DNA of 11,185 bases from the NCBI GenBank assembly GCA_046723735.1, contig JBKOVB010000095.1:1-11185 (forward strand). Direction: 5' to 3'. The DNA is from RYN-111 sp046723735. Its GTDB lineage: Bacteria; Actinomycetota; Actinomycetes; Mycobacteriales; SCTD01. Shown here in pieces: positions 1 to 6,737 of this stretch (within the stretch, counting starts at the first letter, position 1; every line of letters starts with the position of its first letter). A model generated the notes under the pieces. The model was given only the letters and a program-made list of their open reading frames with translations. It ran no database searches and was not told the origin of the DNA. The position numbers and the translations under genes are program-made.

Positions 1-1592
1 AGCGACTGGTCGTGAGGGACGTGAGCGGTCGCCCCGTGCGCGTGGTGGAGCAGGTCGCCTACGGCAGCTTCCAGGACGCCAGTCCGGCCCTGTCGCCGGA
101 CGGCACGGTGCTCGTGTGGTCGCAGTACGACGTGACCCACCACACCTACTCGATCAAGCGCGCCGTGGTCGGCGCCGGGAGCGCGAGCGTGATCGCCTCC
201 GGCTACGACAACCCGGCGTTCCTCGACGGCAGCACCCTGCTCGTGGAGAGCCACACCAACGGGACGTGGTCCACGATCCCCGCCGTCGGTGGTACGCCTC
301 ATGCCGCGAGCGGCATCCCGGTCGACGCCTGGGAGGTCGCTGTGTCGGCCGACGGGACGAAGGTTGCCTGGTCGCTCGACACGGGCGGGAACGCGCCCGC
401 GTCGGACATCCAGGTCGGCACCCTGCAGCTGACGAGCGGTGCCGCGAGCGTCACGGGCGTGACGACGCTGGCCACTGGTCAGGTCAACGAGGAACCGGCG
501 TTCTCGCGCGACGGCTCCACGGTGTCGTTCGTGAAGCTCGACCTCAACGCGTTCACGGTGCGGCTCTACACGGTGCCCACAGCCGGCGGGGCGCAGGTCG
601 CCGACGGCACACTGGGCGGCAACGTGTGGGACGCGGCCTACGGAGCCACCGATGACAGCGTCGCGCCGGGCGCGGCGACCGCGGGCCTCGCGACGCTGAA
701 CGGAACGGCGGCCACTGTTCGCTGGGGGCTGCCCAGCGACACGGACCTGTCCGGCGTGATCGTGACCCGCTCGCTCGGTAGCACGGTGCAGAAGACCGTC
801 TACGTGCCGGCGCCGACGAGTGGGTACGCCGACAGCGGCCTGGTGCTCGGCAAGACCTACACCTACACCTACCGATCCGTGGACCGGTCCGGGAACCTGG
901 GCGCGACCACGACCAGCCACCTCGTCGCTCTGCAGGCAGGCGCTGTCTTCAGCACCCCGACCTCGACCAAGACGACGCGGGCGCCCTTCCCGGTCACCTT
1001 CGCGACCGGCGCGACCAGCGGCACGACGTTTGTCGTCGACTACCGCGCCAACAGCGGTTCGACCTGGGCGCACTGGGTGAAGGGAGCCGCGGGCGTGTCC
1101 CGCACCTTCGGCAGCGGAGCCACGACCAACGTGCTCGCCACGAAGGTCACCCCTGGCAACAGCTACCAGTTCAAGGTCGTCGCGAAGGACCCCTACGGCA
1201 ACAGCACACCGGTCAGGACGAGCGGCACGGCCGTCGTGCCCTACGACCAGACCAAGGCCAGCTTCTCCGGCGGTACGACGGTGAGCACCTCCGCCGCCTG
1301 GTTGGGCAGCTACCGCACCATCAAGACGACGAGCAGCTACGCCAAGGTCTCCCTGGTCGGAAACCAGCTGCAGGTCATCGGCTGGCGGTGCAAGACCTGC
1401 GGCAAGGTCGCTGTCTACGACAACAACGTGAAGGTCGCGACCATCGACACCTACGCCGCGTCCAGCCAGGCCCGCGTGGTTCTCTACACGCGCACCTACA
1501 GCCGCAGCGGGACGCACACCTTCGTGCTCCGTCCGCTCGGCACGGCGGGTCGTCCCAACGTGATCCTCGACGGGTTCGCGATGCGGCGCTGA
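1..1592 (+). CDS. Secreted-type modular protein: PD40/TolB-like propeller blades, Fn3-like modules, C-terminal beta-sandwich (5' truncated)
   Basis: The reading frame is open to the left edge (codons from base 3 read R-L-V before a GTG at 12), so the true start and any signal peptide probably lie upstream. Residues below are counted from that GTG, giving 526 visible residues. Three PD40-type blade signatures are visible: SPDGT near 28-32, SADGT near 112-116 and SRDGS near 165-169, each followed by a V-x-W/F strand. This is the pattern of TolB-like propellers. A fibronectin III-like module follows at about 220-308 (YTYTYRSVDRSGN), then a second at about 312-408 (SYQFKVVAKDPYGN). The C-terminal region, about 413-526, resembles the all-beta, ligand- or carbohydrate-binding-like domains that end many actinobacterial exported proteins (late GTHTFVLRPLG, then VILDGF). 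A CxxC pair (C460, C463) lies in it. No catalytic motif is seen, so an extracellular binding or surface role is inferred. The gene is convergent with the CHRD gene; no convincing terminator lies between them. Confidence 0.75.
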   Translation, partial: RLVVRDVSGRPVRVVEQVAYGSFQDASPALSPDGTVLVWSQYDVTHHTYSIKRAVVGAGSASVIASGYDNPAFLDGSTLLVESHTNGTWSTIPAVGGTPHAASGIPVDAWEVAVSADGTKVAWSLDTGGNAPASDIQVGTLQLTSGAASVTGVTTLATGQVNEEPAFSRDGSTVSFVKLDLNAFTVRLYTVPTAGGAQVADGTLGGNVWDAAYGATDDSVAPGAATAGLATLNGTAATVRWGLPSDTDLSGVIVTRSLGSTVQKTVYVPAPTSGYADSGLVLGKTYTYTYRSVDRSGNLGATTTSHLVALQAGAVFSTPTSTKTTRAPFPVTFATGATSGTTFVVDYRANSGSTWAHWVKGAAGVSRTFGSGATTNVLATKVTPGNSYQFKVVAKDPYGNSTPVRTSGTAVVPYDQTKASFSGGTTVSTSAAWLGSYRTIKTTSSYAKVSLVGNQLQVIGWRCKTCGKVAVYDNNVKVATIDTYAASSQARVVLYTRTYSRSGTHTFVLRPLGTAGRPNVILDGFAMRR

Positions 1593-1788
1593 GCACGCGC
1601 GGCAACGCAGCCGGGGCAGGTGCAGCGGAAGGCCGACCGCAGCCGCGGAACACCTGCGGGGGCGCCGATCAGGGCGTCGGGTCCTCCGGCCGGACGTCGG
1701 GTGCGCACGCGCCGCCGTCGGGCGTGGGCGCCGCCCCAGCGGCTGGCTGTCGGTGCTCAGGACCTGCCCGTCGCGGCGCCGGACGAAG

Positions 1789-2208
1789 CTACTTCAGCTG
1801 GCCCCTGATCGCGCCGGCGGGAAACGCGGCGTTGTGGACGTTGACGTAGTAGGCCTTGGGGTTCGCGGCGAGGTCGGCCGCAAGAGACGCGGCGATCGTG
1901 GTGCAGCCCGAGACGAGAGCGCCCGAACCGTCGCCGACGCTGAGCGGGATCACGATCGGGCCGGCCACCTGGCGTGGCGCGAGGTGGACGTGCGCCGCGG
2001 TCGCGGTGTCGATGTCCTGCCAGGACAAGGTCCAGCAGAAGGTCGTGCCGTTCAGGTCGTAGGTGAAGAACCCGTGTCCGTCCGGGTCGGCGGCGGCCGC
2101 CTCCTGGCCGCCGTTGAGCGGGATCGCGGGCGCGGCCGAGGCCGGCGTCGCGCCGAGGAGGGTGAGGACGAGTGCTGCCGCGCCGAGTGTGGCTGAGGAA
2201 GTACGCAT
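1789..2208 (-). CDS. Exported CHRD-domain protein
   Basis: 139 residues. I chose the ATG at 2208 because GGAGG sits 4 bases upstream of it and a classic signal peptide follows: MRTSS, a hydrophobic stretch of about residues 8-20, then a likely cut after TPASA at 25. An upstream in-frame start at 2286 would add 26 residues in front of the signal peptide and is unlikely. The mature part is one CHRD domain: opening LNGGQE (31-36), central HVHLA (73-77) and the closing YYVNVHNAAFPAGAIRGQL block (120-138). Cysteines C58 and C102 could form a disulfide, which fits export. CHRD domains were named from chordin and occur in many bacterial secreted proteins; their molecular role is poorly defined, so no reaction is assigned. 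The gene is divergent from the GH65 gene and convergent with the propeller protein, so it appears to be a single-gene transcript. Confidence 0.85.
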   Translation of the reverse strand: MRTSSATLGAAALVLTLLGATPASAAPAIPLNGGQEAAAADPDGHGFFTYDLNGTTFCWTLSWQDIDTATAAHVHLAPRQVAGPIVIPLSVGDGSGALVSGCTTIAASLAADLAANPKAYYVNVHNAAFPAGAIRGQLK

Positions 2209-2313
2209 GACGCCTCCGCGGGAGAGAGCCTCCGAGGGTCCAGCGGTGCCCTGATCGTCCCACGCGACTCCGCCACGCGTCACCACCGCCTCGTCGGGCG
2301 CCGTCGCCTCAGA

Positions 2314-2352
2314 GCCCTAGCACCCGGCTGGGGCCCGACAGTTGTGCGGGCC
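2314..2352. promoter_or_regulatory. Two overlapping inverted repeats in the CHRD/GH65 divergent control region
   Basis: The 194 bp between the divergent CHRD and GH65 starts must hold both promoters. Within it, GCCCTAGC (2314-2321) can pair with GCTGGGGC (2327-2334) across a 5-base loop with one G-T wobble. GGCCCG (2332-2337) can pair perfectly with CGGGCC (2347-2352), with ACA/TGT able to extend it inward past a bulged G. The two hairpins share bases 2332-2334 and so exclude each other if formed in RNA. They lie about 50-90 bases before the GH65 ATG. They could be a repressor operator, a leader structure or chance in GC-rich DNA. No convincing -10/-35 pair was seen in either direction. Confidence 0.3.
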
Positions 2353-2402
2353 ATCCGGGATGACGCACGCTTGGAGCGGCCGACCGACGGATCGGGGGCC
2401 GC

Positions 2403-4799
2403 ATGACCGTGCTCCCGGAGCAGCTCGACCGCCGCTACGAGGCCGTCGTGCTCGTTGGCGATGCGCCCCACCCTGCGGGCGTCGAGGCAGCCGTCGCCGC
2501 CGCCCGGGCCGGGGGCCTGAGGGTTGCGCACGCGGCTCCCGACGCTGTGACGGCCGTCCTGGACGACCTGTGGCGGCAAGGGATCGGGCCGAGCGGTGTG
2601 CTCGTGGTGGGCGGGCCGGAGAGCGACCCCGCGCCAGCGGGAGACCCGCACAGCGACACCGTCCAGGCCCTGCTCGAGGACCAGCTGCGCCGACGGCGGT
2701 CCGGAGAGCTGCCTCACGTCGCGCCCGAGCCGGGCTGGGGCTACGCGGTCGACACCTTCGACGCCGAGACGGAGCGTGTCTCCGAGGCACTGCTGGCTTC
2801 GGGTGACGGCCGTGTGGGCGCCACGGGTGCACCGCTGGCCGAGCACCCCAGCACCCGCCCGACGATGCTCGTCTCTGGCGTGTACGACGGCGACGGACCA
2901 GACAGCCGGTTGCTGTCGGCCCCCCTCGCCTTCCGCCTGCCCTACGCGCTCCCCGCCGACCCGCTCGTACGACGGCAGCTGGACCTGCGGACCGGCCTGC
3001 TCCGCGAGGACGAGCTCACGACCCGCGGTCCGCTCTCGGCGGTCCGGTTCACAGCACTGGCCCGTCCAGGAACCACTGTGCTCCGGGCCCGGTGCCCGGA
3101 GGGCGACGCGGAGCACGTGCTGCTACCGCCGATGGAGGGTCGCACCCACGACGAAGGGACCGCCGACGGCTGCCGCTGGATGCGCGTCGCGGCCCCGTCA
3201 GGCGGCATCGCCGCGGCAGCAGCGACCGCCACGGTCGGCATCGCTACCGAGGACCGGGTCCTGGACGTGATCACCTCGTACGTCGGGGATGCGTACCGGC
3301 TGCCCGAAGCCGCTGCAGCCGTCGACGCCGCGCAGGAGGCCTCCCGCCTCGGTTTCGAGCAGCTGCTCGACGAGCAGCGCAGCCGCTGGGCCGCGCGATG
3401 GCAGGACGCCGACGTCTCTGTGGAGGGCGACTCCGACCTGCAGCTGGCAACGCGCCTGGCGCTGTTCCACCTCATGGGTTCGGTCGGGGACGAGGGCGAG
3501 GCAGCCGTCGGGGCACGCGGCCTGACAGGACAGGGCTACGGCGGTCACGTGTTCTGGGACGCCGACACGTTCGTGCTGCCGTTCTTCGCCGCGACGCACC
3601 CGCCATCGGCGCGGGCGATGCTCGAGTACCGCCTGCAGCGGTTGTCCGCAGCCCTGGTCACGGCCCGCGCCGAGGGGCGAGAGGGGGCCCGGTTCCCCTG
3701 GGAGTCGGCCCGGACCGGGTACGACGTCACGCCGCCGACCGCCTACGACCGCGCGGGCCAGCTGCTCCACATCCGCACCGGCGCGCAGGAGGTGCACATC
3801 GTCGCGCAGGTCGCCTGGGCCGCCTGCCACTACCTCGACTGGACGGGCGACCAGGAGTTCGCCAGAGGCGGCGGGCTGACGCTGCTCGTCGAGACCGCCC
3901 GCTACTGGGCCTCGCGGGTCGAGCTCGACGGGGACGGCAGCGCCCATCTGCGCGGGGTCATCGGCCCGGACGAGTACCACGAGGACGTCGACGACGACGC
4001 CTTCACCAACGTCATGGCTCGCTGGAACCTGCGCCGGGCCGCCGACGCCGTCGACGCGGCGGAGGGAGCAGGACCAGACCATGCCGAGGTGCGCCGCTGG
4101 CGCGACCTCGCCGCCGCACTGGTGGACGGCTTCGACCCCGAGACCGGGCGCCACGAGCAGTTCCGCGGATTCTGGGACCTGGAGCCGCTCGTGATCGCGG
4201 AGGTCGCCCCGCGGCGACCGATCGCAGCGGACGTGCTCATGGGCCGGGAGCGCGTCCAAGGCTCGCAGGTGGTCAAGCAGCCGGCGGTGCTCATGCTCCA
4301 CCACCTGCTCCCGGAGGAGCTGCCGCCCGGCAGCTTGCGAGCTGACCTGGCCTACTACGAGCCGCGCACCGCGCATGGCAGCTCGTTGTCCCCCGGGGTG
4401 CACGCGGCGCTGCTGGCCCGGGTCGGCAAGCTGCAGCAGGCCCTGCGGGCGCTCGAGATCACCGCGAACATCGATCTGCACGACCTGACCGGCTCGACGG
4501 CGAGCGGTTTCCACCTGGCCACGGCGGGCGGCCTATGGCAGGCGCTGGTCCTCGGGTTCGCCGGCGTCCGGCCCTCGCGGAACCGCCTGCTCGTCGACCC
4601 CCACGTGCCACCTGCCTGGGGGGAGCTCGGCGTGCGGCTGCGCTTCCGCGGGAGCGCCATCGAGCTCAGGTGCACGTCGGACCGGTCCGTGCTCGTAGCC
4701 GACCCACCGGTCCCGGTCACGATCAGCGGTGAGCCGGTCACCGCAGGACCGGCGGGCCTGCGGCTGGCACGCAACGGGGACGCATGGGAGATGGCATGA
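2403..4799 (+). CDS. GH65 glycoside phosphorylase-type enzyme with an extra N-terminal domain
   Basis: 798 residues; the ATG at 2403 has a GGGGG ribosome site 4 bases upstream. Family 65 enzymes are mostly inverting phosphorylases that split alpha-linked disaccharides such as maltose, trehalose or kojibiose with phosphate. The family N-terminal domain begins near residue 112 (WGYAVDTFDAETERVSEALL, then SGVYDG at 158-163). The (alpha/alpha)6 catalytic domain carries GHVFWDADTF (381-390), FPWESA (431-436) and GPDEYHEDVDDDAFTN (521-536), where E524 is the expected general acid. K625-Q626 and HGSSLS (658-663) match the phosphate-binding region of the phosphorylases, so a phosphorylase is more likely than a hydrolase. 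Substrate cannot be read from sequence. About 105 residues precede the GH65 fold (VVLVGD at 15-20, LVVGG at 67-71); they look like a partial alpha/beta, perhaps HAD-like, domain and are treated in the findings. The protein is cytoplasmic (no signal peptide). The stop overlaps the next start (ATGA), so translation with the stress protein is coupled. Confidence 0.88.
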   Translation: MTVLPEQLDRRYEAVVLVGDAPHPAGVEAAVAAARAGGLRVAHAAPDAVTAVLDDLWRQGIGPSGVLVVGGPESDPAPAGDPHSDTVQALLEDQLRRRRSGELPHVAPEPGWGYAVDTFDAETERVSEALLASGDGRVGATGAPLAEHPSTRPTMLVSGVYDGDGPDSRLLSAPLAFRLPYALPADPLVRRQLDLRTGLLREDELTTRGPLSAVRFTALARPGTTVLRARCPEGDAEHVLLPPMEGRTHDEGTADGCRWMRVAAPSGGIAAAAATATVGIATEDRVLDVITSYVGDAYRLPEAAAAVDAAQEASRLGFEQLLDEQRSRWAARWQDADVSVEGDSDLQLATRLALFHLMGSVGDEGEAAVGARGLTGQGYGGHVFWDADTFVLPFFAATHPPSARAMLEYRLQRLSAALVTARAEGREGARFPWESARTGYDVTPPTAYDRAGQLLHIRTGAQEVHIVAQVAWAACHYLDWTGDQEFARGGGLTLLVETARYWASRVELDGDGSAHLRGVIGPDEYHEDVDDDAFTNVMARWNLRRAADAVDAAEGAGPDHAEVRRWRDLAAALVDGFDPETGRHEQFRGFWDLEPLVIAEVAPRRPIAADVLMGRERVQGSQVVKQPAVLMLHHLLPEELPPGSLRADLAYYEPRTAHGSSLSPGVHAALLARVGKLQQALRALEITANIDLHDLTGSTASGFHLATAGGLWQALVLGFAGVRPSRNRLLVDPHVPPAWGELGVRLRFRGSAIELRCTSDRSVLVADPPVPVTISGEPVTAGPAGLRLARNGDAWEMA

Positions 4800-5557
4800 G
4801 CACGGTCGTGGCTGCCCTCGAGGACTCGTTCACGGCCGCGCCCGTCATCGCCGCAGCGTCGGCCCTCGCCCCGCTGCTGGGAAGCACCGTCGAGGCGGTG
4901 CACGTCGGCGGCATCGAGGGCAGCACGGCGCGCGCCAGCGCGGTGCAGGCCGGCGTACCGTTCCGCACGATCCCGGGGGAGCCGATCCCCCAGCTGCTCG
5001 CGCTCGCGCAGCAGGATGTGACGGCCGTGGTGTGCGGTAGCCGGGACCGGTTGACGGGCGAGGCTCCCCTCGGGCACGTGGTCCTGGCCCTTGCCGACCT
5101 GCTCCCCCGCCCCCTGCTGGTTGTCCCGCCCGACGTCGTCCCCGGAGGGCGCGTCGAGCGCGTGCTCGTCGCGCTGAAGGGCACGCCGGGGCGGGTCAAG
5201 GAGCTCCGCTACGCGCTGCAGGTCGTCTCGGGCGCCGACGTCGAGCTGACGGTCATCCACGTCGAGAGCGTGGACGCCATACCCCGCTTCACCGACTCCG
5301 AGGCGCACGAGACCGAGGAGTTCGCGCGAGAGTTCCTGCGCCGATACTGGCCCGCCGTGCCTCCGGCCAGGCTCGTGCTTCCCTTCGGCGGCCCGGCCGA
5401 GGAGGTTCTCACGCTGGCGGAAGACGTGCGTCCCGACGTGCTCGTGGCCGGATGGCCGCAGCCCAGCCAGGGGCACGGGCATGTGGTCCGCGAGGTCCTG
5501 CGGCGCAGCCGCTTCCCGGTGCTGCTCGTCCCCCTGCTGCCGCCCACGACGACGTGA
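4796..5557 (+). CDS. Tandem universal stress protein (UspA family)
   Basis: 253 residues from the ATG at 4796, which shares ATGA (4796-4799) with the GH65 stop and has GGGAG 5 bases upstream. An in-frame ATG at 4784 would add only MGDG and is less favoured. Two Usp domains are visible, about 1-112 and 120-247. Each ends with the family's C-terminal block: GSRDRLTGEAPLGHV then PRPLLVVPP in the first (81-112), and AGWPQPSQGHGHV then RFPVLLVP in the second (218-246). Both are degenerate versions of the G-x2-G-x9-G-S/T ATP-binding motif, so nucleotide binding is uncertain. Usp proteins act in the cytoplasm in stress, hypoxia or growth-arrest survival. The overlap with the GH65 gene suggests that sugar-phosphorylase activity is produced under the same conditions. 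No terminator was seen after it, so read-through into the 78-residue gene 84 bp later is possible. Confidence 0.85.
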   Translation: MSTVVAALEDSFTAAPVIAAASALAPLLGSTVEAVHVGGIEGSTARASAVQAGVPFRTIPGEPIPQLLALAQQDVTAVVCGSRDRLTGEAPLGHVVLALADLLPRPLLVVPPDVVPGGRVERVLVALKGTPGRVKELRYALQVVSGADVELTVIHVESVDAIPRFTDSEAHETEEFAREFLRRYWPAVPPARLVLPFGGPAEEVLTLAEDVRPDVLVAGWPQPSQGHGHVVREVLRRSRFPVLLVPLLPPTTT

Positions 5558-5575
5558 CGCGAACGCCGATCCTCG

Positions 5576-5595
5576 TTCGGGCGACTAGGCCCCCG
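5576..5595 (+). promoter_or_regulatory. Possible DosR/DevR-like box upstream of the 78-residue gene
   Basis: In the 84-bp gap after the Usp gene, TTCGGGCGACTAGGCCCCCG matches the mycobacterial DosR consensus (TTSGGGACTWWAGTCCCSAA) at 13 of 20 positions by hand count. The matches include both outer GGG/CCC blocks and the TAG on the right side; the left inner half does not match. GGGTAG at 5602-5607 could be a -10 element downstream. DosR-type regulons in actinobacteria often include usp genes, which fits the neighbourhood. In GC-rich DNA such a match can arise by chance, so this is a lead only. Confidence 0.25.
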
Positions 5596-5641
5596 GTCGA
5601 CGGGTAGGGAGCAACTCAGGGCGGAACGATCGGAGGCACCA

Positions 5642-5878
5642 ATGAGCATGACCACCGAGACCGGCCAGGTCACGGGCACGAAGAACCTGGACTACGACCT
5701 GATCTGGTACACCCAGGCGTGTCTGAAGAACGCGTTGCGGCTGGAGAACTTCATCGCAGACGCGGAGCGGGAGGGCGACAAGCAGCTCGCCGACTTCTTC
5801 CGCAAGGCGCAGATGGACAGCCGCAAGGGTGCGGAGATGGGCAAGAACATGCTGAAGCCGCGGCTCAGCGCTGAGTGA
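5642..5878 (+). CDS. Small helical protein downstream of Usp, function unknown
   Basis: 78 residues. GGAGG at 5632-5636, 5 bases before the ATG, is a near-ideal ribosome site and supports strong expression. After a polar, threonine-rich first 14 residues, the sequence reads as two amphipathic helices. One spans about 16-44 (LIWYTQACLKNALRLENFI) and the other about 46-72 (QLADFFRKAQ, then GAEMGKNMLKPRL). They are separated by EGDK at 44-47. The spacing of E35, E42 and acidic or Arg/Lys residues is reminiscent of short ferritin-like or four-helix-bundle proteins, but no E-x-x-H metal motif is present, so metal binding is not claimed. There is no signal peptide; one cysteine (C27). It is the last gene of the plus-strand stress cluster and is closed by a strong terminator. 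Confidence 0.8.
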   Translation: MSMTTETGQVTGTKNLDYDLIWYTQACLKNALRLENFIADAEREGDKQLADFFRKAQMDSRKGAEMGKNMLKPRLSAE

Positions 5879-5887
5879 CCGCGGGAG

Positions 5888-5919
5888 GCCGGCGGCTCGT
5901 GGAGCCGCCGGCTTTCTGC
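5888..5919 (+). terminator. Intrinsic terminator after the 78-residue gene
   Basis: A perfect 11-bp stem, GCCGGCGGCTC (5888-5898) with GAGCCGCCGGC (5902-5912), encloses the 3-base loop GTG and is followed by TTTCTGCT. It begins 9 bases after the stop codon and lies between two convergent genes. The T-tract is on the plus strand only, so it mainly ends the GH65-Usp-small-protein transcript. The stem could also impede transcripts arriving from the minus strand. Confidence 0.85.
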
Positions 5920-5924
5920 TGCCC

Positions 5925-6608
5925 TCAGCGGGTGAGACCGGCGATGGCGTTGATGGTCAGGGCGATGATGACGGCACCGAACAGGTACGACAGCAGCATG
6001 TGGCTCAGCGCCAGCCGCCGCACGCGCGCCGACGACAAGTCGGTGTCCGCGATCTGGAACGTCATGCCCACGGTGAACGAGACGTAGGCGAAGTCGCTCC
6101 ACACCGGCGGGTCGTCGTCGTGGAAGTCGATGCCGTGGTCGTCCGCGTCGACGTAGTACGTGCGGGCGTAGCGCGCCGTGAACAGGGTGTGCACGAGGAA
6201 CCAGGAGAGGACCACGGTCAGCAGGCCCAGCGCGATCCGGCTGCCCTTGGCAGCCCCGTGCTGGTTCGCGGCGTCCACCACGACCAGGATCACAGCGGCG
6301 AGGCTCGCCACCGCGGCGACGAGCAGGATCGCGTCGGTGACCGGGCGGGTGGGGTCCTCGGCCATCGCGGCAGCCTGGGTCTGCTTGCTGTCCAGGTGCC
6401 AGTACCCGGTCCAGACCTGGACGAGGTGGACCAGCGCCGCGGCCGCCCAGGCCGTGAGCACGCCGTACCACGCGGGCAGGGGCGTCGAGGCAACCAGGAC
6501 CCCCGCCGCGGCACCGATCGCTGCGGCACCACCCAGTCGGGCCAGGGCGCGCCGGGGCGGGCGCTCGGCCTGCTGGTTGCGCGGCGCAGGAGCGGTCGAC
6601 ACCGACAC
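5925..6608 (-). CDS. DUF1345 integral membrane protein
   Basis: 227 residues from the GTG at 6608, which has AAGGAG six bases upstream. A second in-frame GTG at 6602 is a possible alternative. The frame stays open to 7499, but that extension is antisense to another gene and is rejected. Hydrophobic segments lie at about 25-42, 48-66, 92-112, 126-145 and 203-223, giving four to five membrane spans. Family signatures are SWFLVHTLFTARYARTYY (135-152) and the block VWSDFAYVSFTVGMTFQ (169-185) followed by SHMLLSYLFGAVIIALTIN (202-220), which match DUF1345. The acidic DADDHGIDFHDDDPP loop (154-168) precedes the conserved block. The family has no established function. The gene is convergent with the 78-residue gene (46 bp between stops, with the terminator between) and divergent from the acidic protein gene. 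Confidence 0.85.
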   Translation of the reverse strand: MSVSTAPAPRNQQAERPPRRALARLGGAAAIGAAAGVLVASTPLPAWYGVLTAWAAAALVHLVQVWTGYWHLDSKQTQAAAMAEDPTRPVTDAILLVAAVASLAAVILVVVDAANQHGAAKGSRIALGLLTVVLSWFLVHTLFTARYARTYYVDADDHGIDFHDDDPPVWSDFAYVSFTVGMTFQIADTDLSSARVRRLALSHMLLSYLFGAVIIALTINAIAGLTR

Positions 6609-6670
6609 CGTGTGCTCCTTCCGACCGGTTCCGTCGCCCAGGAGCGTGCCCACGAGCGGAGCTGCGCACG

Positions 6671-6696
6671 CGTCAGCAGGCGCACCTGCCGTCAGC
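6671..6696. promoter_or_regulatory. Nested direct and inverted repeats in the DUF1345/acidic-protein divergent region
   Basis: The 129 bp between two divergent starts contain CGTCAGC at 6671-6677 and again at 6690-6696, 19 bp apart, and a perfect inverted repeat GCAGG-CGCA-CCTGC at 6676-6689 between and overlapping them. Spacing near two helical turns would suit a dimeric regulator binding one face of the DNA. No established operator is recognised, and no good -10/-35 pair was seen; TATCCG at 6707-6712 is the closest -10-like string for the plus-strand gene. Confidence 0.25.
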
Positions 6697-6737
6697 GCGA
6701 CTTTCCTATCCGCCGCCCGACGAGGCACGGTGAGAGA

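Noticed and set aside
1593..1788. Intergenic stretch between the two convergent left-hand genes
   Set aside because: I looked for a terminator, RNA gene or small gene. Short GC palindromes such as CCAGCGGCTGG (1737-1747) have no usable loop or T-tract, and frames crossing it are Arg/Pro-rich shadows.
3198..4514. 438-codon minus-strand open frame inside the GH65 gene
   Set aside because: Stops are rare in antisense frames of GC-rich genes; the plus frame holds all GH65 motifs.
4355..5482. 375-codon minus-strand open frame across GH65 and Usp
   Set aside because: It crosses two well-supported plus-strand genes and has low-complexity shadow composition.
6000..6737. Plus-strand open frame upstream of the acidic-protein gene
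   Set aside because: It lies antisense to the DUF1345 coding region, whose family motifs are clear; the extension carries no recognisable domain.
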